Source: Acidimicrobiaceae bacterium
Lineage (GTDB): Bacteria > Actinomycetota > Acidimicrobiia > Acidimicrobiales > RAAP-2
Direction: 5' to 3'
DNA: 5,136 nt
Assembly (NCBI GenBank): GCA_003164275.1
Contig: PLSY01000314.1
Coordinates: forward strand, 1-5,136
Under the pieces are notes generated by a model that saw only the letters and a list, made by a program, of their open reading frames with translations, was not told where the DNA came from and ran no database searches. A program made the position numbers and the translations under genes. Of the stretch, positions 1 through 4,876 are shown in pieces (the stretch's first letter is position 1; every line of letters starts with the position of its first letter).

Positions 1-261
1 CAGGTCATTCGTCGGTGCTTCCAGGTTAAAGACGGCCCCGAGACCGTGGACCACGTTTGCCGCGTAGCGCAGGGTGATGAACGGATCGTCGACGCTTGCT
101 GAAAAAGCCATGAGGACGCCGAAAAGGAAGGGAACATAGAGAAAGATCGCCTTGTCACCACCAGGAGTCCGATGGAGGTCCTCCAGGCCGGCCGACGGAG
201 GAGCCGACCAGTGGTCAGGTCTTACGTCGGTGGATAGGGACAAACTGTGCCCAAACGGCAT
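1..261 (-). CDS. N-terminal part of a polytopic membrane protein, probable GT-C type glycosyltransferase (AftB-like)
   Basis: This is a partial gene: 87 codons from an ATG at 261-259, open to the window edge with no stop. An in-frame TAG lies 24 bases upstream of the ATG, and it is the only ATG ahead of the first membrane segment. Residues 1-37 are hydrophilic and presumably cytoplasmic. Residues 38-54 (AIFLYVPFLFGVLMAFS) form a membrane helix. It is followed by VDDPFITLRYAANVVHGLG and then AVFN. This Asp-Asp, Leu-Arg-Tyr-Ala, Gly-x-Gly-x-Val-Phe-Asn pattern just after the first helix is typical of lipid-linked-sugar-dependent GT-C membrane proteins. It resembles mycobacterial arabinofuranosyltransferase AftB and many uncharacterised actinobacterial relatives, in which the acidic pair sits in the first extracytoplasmic loop near the active site. 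The sugar and acceptor cannot be told from this fragment. No clear Shine-Dalgarno sequence precedes the ATG. The 176 bp separating it from the upstream carboxyltransferase gene show no convincing promoter, terminator or small gene. Family identification is from motif memory; the membrane topology is more certain than the enzyme class. Confidence 0.6.
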   Translation of the reverse strand, partial: MPFGHSLSLSTDVRPDHWSAPPSAGLEDLHRTPGGDKAIFLYVPFLFGVLMAFSASVDDPFITLRYAANVVHGLGAVFNLEAPTNDL

Positions 262-437
262 ACGTGTGGAGACCCGACGATTGGACTAATGACGGTCAGC
301 GGCCGGTGTCGAGGCTGTTCGTGCCGATGAGAGAACCCTGGTCTGATTTCGGTGGTGCTCAAGGCCTTATCGTGACAGATCAAACCTCACGTTTAGGGGA
401 CCGGCAGCCCACGGTGGCAACTCAGCGGCGCCTGGCG

Positions 438-1796
438 TCAGAGCGGCCCGATCGTGTGCTTGCGGCCCGGGAGCGACTCCCGCCCTGTCGCCAGTACCTC
501 CAGCGCGTCGGAGAGCACAGCGCGGGTCGACCCTGGATCGATGACGGCGTCGACGAAGCCCCGTTCGGCGGCCTGGTAGGGCGTGAGGAATCGCTCGGTG
601 TACTCAGCTTGTAAAGCTGGGCGTTCTAGCGGATCAACTCGGCGATGCAGGATTTGGACGGCCCCCTCTGCCCCCATGACGGCGATCTCCGCCCCGGGCC
701 ACGCGAAGCACAGGTCATTGCCCAAACCTTTCGAGTCCATCACGATATAGGCCCCTCCGAACGCTTTCCGGAGAATCACGCACACCCTGGGAACTGTGGC
801 CTCGGCGTAGGCAAAGGCGAGTTCGGCGCCGTGGCGGATCATGCCGCGCCACTCGAGATCCATGCCCGGGAGGAAACCTGGCGTGTCGACCAGCGTAACG
901 AGCGGCAAGTTGAATGCGTCGCAGAAGCGGACGAATCGTGCCCCCTTCTGCGAGGCAGCGATGTCGAGCGTGCCGGCCAGAGCCTGGGGTTGGTTCGCCA
1001 GGATCCCCACGGTTTGGCCTCCGATACGGGCGAGAGCAGTTACCAGCTGAGGCGACCACCTGGTCCACAGCTCGGTCACCTCGTGGTCGTCGGCCAGGGC
1101 TTGGGCGACTTTTCTCACGTCGTAGGAGCTGGTGGTCTTGGCCGGGATGATCTCTCGGAGCTCCTCGACAGGCCTGTCGCTCGGGTCGTCCGTTGGGAAA
1201 CGGGGGGCGAGTTCGTCTGTGTTGGAGGGCAGAAGGCTGAGCAGATGGTCCACATGGGCCAAGGCGTCCTCTTCGGTCGCCGCCTCGATGGCGCAAAGGC
1301 CGCTTGACCGGGCGTGCATGGCCGTGCCGCCCAGCTGGTGGATGCCGATGCGCACTCCGGTGAAGTCCTCGACCATGGCTGGACCGGAGACGAAGGCATA
1401 CGCATCGGTCGTCATGATCACCAAATCGGCGATGCCGAGAAGCAGGGCGGGCCCGGAGATGGCAGGTCCGGTGACGACCACCAAGATCGGCACGATTCCC
1501 GAACAGGCGGTCAGAGCGCGCGCCGCCGTGCCCCAGCCGTGTAGCGCCGCTACACCTTCCGAGACGTCAGCACCGCTCGAGGCCAGGACCAGGACAATGG
1601 GGATCCGCAGGGACTCCGCCGTTGCTGCTGCCGTCCGGATGGTCTCACCGTCTTCGATGGACAGAGCGCCGCGCCGGACGGTCGAGATGGTGCGCACGAC
1701 CATGGTCGGGCGACCGCCCAGCTCTTCGACTCCCGCTCGGACCGTTCCAGTGGTCAGTCGTCGGTAGATTGGGGCGGAGGGGGCCTGCAGAGTCAC
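438..1796 (-). CDS. Acyl-CoA carboxylase carboxyltransferase (beta) subunit, short form
   Basis: The product (452 aa) is a biotin-dependent carboxyltransferase of the AccD/PccB family, which moves CO2 from carboxybiotin to an acyl-CoA such as acetyl- or propionyl-CoA in the cytoplasm. Two crotonase-like halves are visible. The N-half runs from about residue 20 to 200, with GPAISGPALLLG at 110-121, FVSGPAMVEDFTG at 135-147, HQLGG at 153-157 and LLSLLPSN at 185-192. The C-half runs from about 215 to 440, with LVDTPGFLPG at 302-311, RKAFGGAYIVMDSK at 343-356, AWPGAEIAVMGAEGAVQI at 365-382 and a tail FLTPYQAAERGFVDAVIDP. Family members usually have 510-530 residues; this one starts about 60-70 residues later, directly at the first half. 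The start is GTG at 1796, because an in-frame TAG lies three codons upstream and no earlier start exists. No alpha (biotin carboxylase) subunit is in the window. The gene lies 46 bp behind the ctaG-like gene on the same strand, so co-transcription is possible. Decarboxylase relatives (methylmalonyl- or glutaconyl-CoA) are the main alternative function. Confidence 0.88.
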   Translation of the reverse strand: MTLQAPSAPIYRRLTTGTVRAGVEELGGRPTMVVRTISTVRRGALSIEDGETIRTAAATAESLRIPIVLVLASSGADVSEGVAALHGWGTAARALTACSGIVPILVVVTGPAISGPALLLGIADLVIMTTDAYAFVSGPAMVEDFTGVRIGIHQLGGTAMHARSSGLCAIEAATEEDALAHVDHLLSLLPSNTDELAPRFPTDDPSDRPVEELREIIPAKTTSSYDVRKVAQALADDHEVTELWTRWSPQLVTALARIGGQTVGILANQPQALAGTLDIAASQKGARFVRFCDAFNLPLVTLVDTPGFLPGMDLEWRGMIRHGAELAFAYAEATVPRVCVILRKAFGGAYIVMDSKGLGNDLCFAWPGAEIAVMGAEGAVQILHRRVDPLERPALQAEYTERFLTPYQAAERGFVDAVIDPGSTRAVLSDALEVLATGRESLPGRKHTIGPL

Positions 1797-1842
1797 CGGG
1801 CCATGCTAGGTAACCAGCTGAGTCTCCGGAGCGGATACCCGA

Positions 1843-2853
1843 TCAGCCGGTCGTCGGATCACCTGAATCACCGGATTCAGTTGAGCCGGGCGGAGACTCG
1901 AGCGACCCGGGACTTGGCGGTTCGGGGTTGTCCGGACCATCGCCTCCTGGGCCTGTGTCTGGATTGGCGGGCTGACTGGAGCCTTCTGCCCCCTTGCGTG
2001 CACTTCGCCGGTCTGCCCGTTCGAACTGGCGCTCGACATCGGCCCACACCAGTGGGTCGGTCGTGCCTAACTCCTCATCGGAGGTCGGGGCCCGGGCGAG
2101 GACCACCGCTCCGACGGTCAATAGTACGAGCAGCATGCTGAGCTTCGAGACGAAACCGGCCACCTGCTGGTCGTTCAGCGGCCGCAGGTCGATTGCCGCG
2201 TGGGAGCGGGCGAACGATGGATAGAGCGGCCGGGTCGAGAAGATGTAGAGGAACGACAAGAAGGCCGGGACAACTGCCTGGGCAATCAGGTAGACGAATC
2301 GGACGACCGGCCTCAGTCGCAGGATTCCTGGGACCCTTCCGAGAACTGGGAGCCAGAGAATCAGCCCCGCCGTCACCATCACGACGTCGAGGAGTCCCCG
2401 GGCCAGGACTGACTCCGATTGGGCGTGGACCAGGAAGGGGGCCATCGAGCCGACCAGCATGGTGGTTACCAGCACTATGGCTACCTGCGGCCGCTGCAGC
2501 TTGGTCAGGACGGTGTCGACGATGGGCGGACGGGAGAGCCACTGGATGACGTCGTAGGGAAGGCCAAGTAGCAACAAGGGAGCGAGAGCGAGGACAAGGA
2601 TGACCCGTTGAGCCACGAGGGCGGTGAGGGACCAGTGAGCAGCCAGATCGGCTACCGGCCACGTCAGGGCGATGACGGCGGCAACGCAGGCGCCGCTGAA
2701 CTGGAGAATCTGGCGCCGGGTCCAGGGAATTGGCTGATCGGAACGCCTCTCGAGCCGTCGGTGACCGCCCGTGACGAGCACGATTCCGAAGGCCAGAATC
2801 AGCCACGTGGCCAAGTGCGGGTCCCAGGCATACGGCGCAGTCGAGGCCCCCAT
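1843..2853 (-). CDS. CtaG/Caa3-type cytochrome c oxidase assembly-like membrane protein, histidine-poor variant
   Basis: The product is a 336-residue integral membrane protein with about seven helices (roughly 14-28, 50-69, 78-98, 122-140, 154-171, 183-203, 235-253). A hydrophilic, Pro/Gly/Ser/Asp-rich, probably disordered tail runs from about 290 to 336. Its pattern fits the Caa3_CtaG family, whose Bacillus member is needed for assembly of caa3 oxidase: APLLLLGLP at 91-99, a helix ending LILWLPVLG at 164-172, STRPLYPSFA at 206-215 and the family signature PLNDQQVAGF at 225-234. Unlike the usual consensus, the histidines expected in the second-helix H-x-x-Q-H motif (here L79...Q82-R83) and in the HAxEH motif before the WxP helix (here R152...D156) are replaced. 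A metal- or heme-related function may therefore be lost or changed. The ATG at 2853 is preceded by GGAG with a 7-base spacer, a good start. It is divergent from pafB, with only 38 bases between the two start codons. The family is fairly sure; the role in oxidase assembly is doubtful. Confidence 0.75.
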   Translation of the reverse strand: MGASTAPYAWDPHLATWLILAFGIVLVTGGHRRLERRSDQPIPWTRRQILQFSGACVAAVIALTWPVADLAAHWSLTALVAQRVILVLALAPLLLLGLPYDVIQWLSRPPIVDTVLTKLQRPQVAIVLVTTMLVGSMAPFLVHAQSESVLARGLLDVVMVTAGLILWLPVLGRVPGILRLRPVVRFVYLIAQAVVPAFLSFLYIFSTRPLYPSFARSHAAIDLRPLNDQQVAGFVSKLSMLLVLLTVGAVVLARAPTSDEELGTTDPLVWADVERQFERADRRSARKGAEGSSQPANPDTGPGGDGPDNPEPPSPGSLESPPGSTESGDSGDPTTG

Positions 2854-2860
2854 GATCAGA

Positions 2861-2864
2861 CTCC
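2861..2864 (-). promoter_or_regulatory. Ribosome binding site of the ctaG-like gene
   Basis: On the minus strand GGAG lies 7 bases before the ATG at 2853-2851. This supports that start and contrasts with the facing pafB gene, which has no Shine-Dalgarno sequence. Confidence 0.55.
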
Positions 2865-2878
2865 GGTCCGCTGGGTCC

Positions 2879-2884
2879 TAGATT
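2879..2884 (+). promoter_or_regulatory. Candidate -10 element giving a leaderless pafB mRNA
   Basis: TAGATT matches the TANNNT type of -10 box found in actinobacteria and ends 7 bases before the A of the pafB ATG at 2892. That is the normal distance from -10 to transcription start, so the transcript would begin at the start codon. There is no Shine-Dalgarno sequence upstream of pafB, which fits a leaderless mRNA. No convincing -35 is seen; the hexamer 17 bases upstream reads TCAGAC. This is inferred from spacing only. Confidence 0.45.
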
Positions 2885-2891
2885 GACCGCG

Positions 2892-3845
2892 ATGCAACGA
2901 CTTGATCGGCTCGAACGGGTCACCGACCTCCTGCTTGTCCTGTTGGAGACGACCACCCCCTTGAGTCTGCGCGAGATCGCCCATCGTGTGCCTGGGTATC
3001 CGGAGTCCCACGCGGCAAGACGACAGGCCTTCGAACGAGATAAGAGACTCCTGCGCGATGAGGGTGTACCCGTCTTGGTGATCCCCATCGAGGGGGAGGA
3101 CCAGCTGGGCTATCGGGTTGACCCCGACTCGTACTATCTTCCCGACCTCGGATTGGAGGCTGAGGAGCAGGCCGCATTGAACCTGGCTGTCGCCGGAGTC
3201 CACTTTGGTCAGCCTATCGGCCGAGACGCCTTGGTGAAGCTGGGCGCAGGCGGTGAGTCGGCCGTGCGTTCCACCGGTCCGCCGCTGGTCGATCTGCGGT
3301 CGGTCGAGGCATTGCCGGCACTCCCGGTCGTCTTCGACGCCATTCGCCAGTCGGCGCTCATTGAGTTCTCGTATCGCGGTGAAAGGCGGCACGTGGATGT
3401 GGCCGGACTCCGCTTCCGGAAGGGGTACTGGTACCTCGTCGGCTTCGATCGGGACCGGGGGGAGGCTCGCACCTTTCGCGTCGACCGAATCGAGGGAATG
3501 CCTGATATCGGGCAACCCTCTTCGTCCGAGCTGCCCTCAGACTTCGACGTGGACTCCTCGTTTGATCGAGATCCATGGCAGTTCGGATCGGGCGAGGAGC
3601 TCGAGGTGGACGTCCTGATCGACGGAGTCGCGTCGGGACGGGTGATCGCCGAGCTTGGATCTGACGCCGTGCTCGAGCGGCGGGACGACAACACCATCGT
3701 CGTGCGCTTGTCGGTGACGGACGTTGGAGCACTGACCCTATGGGTGCTCGACCTGCTGGACCATGCCGAGGTGCTTGGACCACCCGAGGTCCGCTCGGCT
3801 GTGGTCGAGCGTCTCAGAGCTTCGTTGGACGGGGGGCAGCACTGA
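2892..3845 (+). CDS. pafB: PafB-like WYL-domain transcriptional regulator
   Basis: The product (317 aa) has an N-terminal winged helix-turn-helix (about residues 3-60) with the PafB-type stretch VPGYPES at 33-39 and RQAFERDKRLLRDEGVPV at 44-61. A linker ends in GYRVDP...YYLPDLGL, typical of this group. A WYL domain covers about 145-205, with GYWYLVGFDRDRG at 178-190 and TFRVDRIEG at 194-202. A C-terminal WCX-type extension covers about 235-312. PafB pairs with PafC; in mycobacteria the PafBC dimer activates DNA-repair genes independently of LexA/RecA, and the WYL domain is thought to sense a nucleic-acid ligand. The full WYL triad is present at residues 180-182. ATG at 2892 is preferred over the in-frame TTG at 2883, because the TTG lies inside the candidate -10 box and neither has a Shine-Dalgarno sequence. 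The stop overlaps the pafC start (TGATG), which implies translational coupling. The usual upstream partner pafA, the Pup ligase, is not here; a divergent ctaG-like gene takes its place. Function is assigned by family and by pairing. Confidence 0.85.
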   Translation: MQRLDRLERVTDLLLVLLETTTPLSLREIAHRVPGYPESHAARRQAFERDKRLLRDEGVPVLVIPIEGEDQLGYRVDPDSYYLPDLGLEAEEQAALNLAVAGVHFGQPIGRDALVKLGAGGESAVRSTGPPLVDLRSVEALPALPVVFDAIRQSALIEFSYRGERRHVDVAGLRFRKGYWYLVGFDRDRGEARTFRVDRIEGMPDIGQPSSSELPSDFDVDSSFDRDPWQFGSGEELEVDVLIDGVASGRVIAELGSDAVLERRDDNTIVVRLSVTDVGALTLWVLDLLDHAEVLGPPEVRSAVVERLRASLDGGQH

Positions 3846-4798
3846 TGGCGACAGATACCGGAGTGCGTCTTCGTCGCCTGTTGGCCATTCTTGCCTGGCT
3901 GGCCCAGGTGGGCGAGGCACCCATCGATGAAGTGGCTGTCCAGTTCGACCTGACTCCGGAAGCACTGGTCACCGAGCTCGAGATGGCGGCATGTTGTGGC
4001 GTGCCGCCCTACACCCCTGACCAGCTGATGGAGATCGTGGTCTCTGACACCACGGTGTCGGTCCATGTCGGGACGGCGTTGGCCCGTCCGCGCCGTTTGA
4101 CTCCTCCCGAGGGGCTCGCCTTGGCCGCCTCGGCGCGAGCGTTGCTCGCCGTTTCGGGGAGCGACGACAATGGAGCGCTGTCGCGAGCCTTGACCAAGCT
4201 CGACCGGGCTCTCGGTGGTGAGGAGATCGAGGTGGAGCTCGACGCCCCACAGTTCTTACCCTTGGTGCGCGAAGCGGTCGATCGGGAAGGCCGGCTGCTC
4301 GTTACCTATTACTCGGCATCGACCGACCACGTCAGTGAGCGGCGGATCTCACCTCGCCGAGTCTTTGCCTCCGAGGGCCACTGGTATGCGGACGCCTGGT
4401 GCGAGACGGCCGGCGACGTCCGTCGCTTTCGGATCGACCGCATGTACAGCGCCTCGCCGGTCGAAGAGTCCCCAGGCCAGGCCGGCGGAGCTGGGGGAGT
4501 GACACCCGCCGACCCCGACCTCAATCTGGACGCATTCGTTCCCGATTCGGACAGCGCCACCGTGCGGATCTCTCTCGAGCCGGCGGACTCGTGGTTGGTC
4601 GAGTCGATCCCCGCCACACGTCCTCCGATCGAGGTGGATGGTCGAGTCGAATATGAGTTCTTCGTCGGCGGCGACGCCTGGCTCGAACGCCTGCTCCTTC
4701 GGCTGGGCCCAAATGCACGAGTTGTCGGCCCTCCCGAGTTCGCGGCCACGAGAGCCGACGCCGCTCGGCGTATCCTCCAGCGCTACCAAGGTACGTAA
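3845..4798 (+). CDS. pafC: PafC-like WYL-domain transcriptional regulator
   Basis: The product (317 aa) is the expected partner of PafB. The N-terminal helix-turn-helix (about 5-50) is followed by CGVPPYTPDQLMEI at 51-64, which matches the PafC-type C-G-hydrophobic-P-x-Y stretch, then a strand and RRLTPPEGLALAASARALL at 83-101. The WYL domain covers about 145-202, with GHWYADAWCE at 178-187 and RRFRIDRMY at 193-201. A C-terminal WCX-like region covers about 235-315. The third residue of the WYL triad is Ala (182) rather than Leu. The start is the ATG at 3845 in the TGATG overlap. An upstream in-frame start at 3740 exists but would lie deep inside pafB and add a Gly/Arg-rich sequence unlike the family. 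A G-run at 3831-3836, 8 bases ahead of the ATG, can serve as ribosome binding site. In many actinobacteria tatA and tatC follow pafC; here an AT-rich repeat tract and a relaxase gene follow, which suggests insertion of a mobile element directly behind the intact gene. Confidence 0.83.
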   Translation: MATDTGVRLRRLLAILAWLAQVGEAPIDEVAVQFDLTPEALVTELEMAACCGVPPYTPDQLMEIVVSDTTVSVHVGTALARPRRLTPPEGLALAASARALLAVSGSDDNGALSRALTKLDRALGGEEIEVELDAPQFLPLVREAVDREGRLLVTYYSASTDHVSERRISPRRVFASEGHWYADAWCETAGDVRRFRIDRMYSASPVEESPGQAGGAGGVTPADPDLNLDAFVPDSDSATVRISLEPADSWLVESIPATRPPIEVDGRVEYEFFVGGDAWLERLLLRLGPNARVVGPPEFAATRADAARRILQRYQGT

Positions 4799-4839
4799 TG
4801 GTATGAAATACATTCATATTGTATGAAATGGTATGAAAA
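4798..4839 (+). repeat. AT-rich direct repeats (GTATGAAA) with an internal dyad, probable operator or oriT element
   Basis: Three direct copies of GTATGAAA lie at 4801-4808, 4821-4828 and 4831-4838. The first and last extend to an identical ATGGTATGAAA (4798-4808 and 4828-4838). The slot between copies one and two holds an inverted half, TTCATA at 4813-4818. All four units thus sit on a roughly 10-bp grid, one helical turn, so they face the same side of the DNA. TATGAA-N5-TTCATA (4802-4818) is a compact dyad of the kind bound by helix-turn-helix dimers. GC over 4799-4840 is 11 of 42 bases, against clearly GC-rich flanks. The first copy begins in the last base of the pafC stop codon. Location just ahead of a relaxase gene fits an operator, an oriT protein-binding region or an element boundary. 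The repeats are seen directly; the function is inferred. Confidence 0.7.
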
Positions 4840-4847
4840 GCTAGCAT
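4819..4847 (+). promoter_or_regulatory. Candidate promoter of the relaxase gene
   Basis: TTGTAT (4819-4824) and TAGCAT (4842-4847) stand 17 bases apart and could be a weak -35/-10 pair reading towards the relaxase. The -35 overlaps the second GTATGAAA repeat and the third repeat fills the spacer, so a repeat-binding protein would be well placed to repress. Both hexamers match consensus only partly. Confidence 0.3.
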
Positions 4848-4876
4848 CGGCTCGGGAGGTGGATCCGATGCTGAGC
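4840..4876 (+). promoter_or_regulatory. Inverted repeat enclosing the relaxase ribosome binding site and start codon
   Basis: AGCATCGG (4843-4850) is perfectly complementary to CCGATGCT (4865-4872), which contains the ATG start. Beyond a single bulged G at 4873, GCT (4840-4842) pairs with AGC (4874-4876). In mRNA this gives an 11-bp bulged stem with the start codon paired and the Shine-Dalgarno sequence in a 14-base loop. It could limit relaxase translation, or act at DNA level as a dyad for a binding protein. No U-run follows it, so it is not a standard terminator. Confidence 0.5.
4854..4860 (+). promoter_or_regulatory. Ribosome binding site of the relaxase gene
   Basis: GGGAGGT is a strong Shine-Dalgarno match, 7 bases before the ATG at 4868. 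It decides that start over the in-frame GTG at 4859-4861, which overlaps the site itself. It lies in the loop of the inverted repeat described around it. Confidence 0.75.

Noticed and set aside
262..437. Terminator or promoter between the carboxyltransferase gene and the membrane protein gene
   Set aside because: Only short chance inverted repeats such as CGTGA/TCACG at 371-391 are present, without a U-run, and no hexamer pair matches a promoter convincingly.
264..614. Plus-strand open frame of 116 codons
   Set aside because: More than half lies antisense to the carboxyltransferase gene; its product is Arg/Gly-rich without recognisable motifs and there is no ribosome binding site.
2883..2891. 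TTG start three codons upstream for pafB
   Set aside because: It overlaps the candidate -10 element and lacks a Shine-Dalgarno sequence; the ATG at 2892 fits a leaderless transcript.
2075..3088. Minus-strand open frame of 337 codons
   Set aside because: It runs in another frame through the ctaG-like gene and crosses the pafB start; its Arg/Ser/Pro-rich translation is typical of a frame shadow in GC-rich DNA.
3740..3844. Upstream extension of pafC by 35 codons
   Set aside because: It would lie inside pafB and add residues unlike the family; the TGATG overlap at 3843-3847 with a nearby G-run is the better start.
3209..4066. Minus-strand open frame of 285 codons opposite pafB/pafC
   Set aside because: Low-complexity Ser/Arg/Thr-rich translation antisense to two well-recognised genes.
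4798..4839. Repeats as a CRISPR array
   Set aside because: The units are about 8-11 bases on a 10-bp phase with no spacers.
4819..4847. PafBC-dependent (RecA-NDp type) promoter ahead of the relaxase
   Set aside because: The known motif needs TTGTC-like sequence 8 bases before TANNNT; here the gap between the TTGTATGAA stretch and TAGCAT is 14 bases and the sequence differs.
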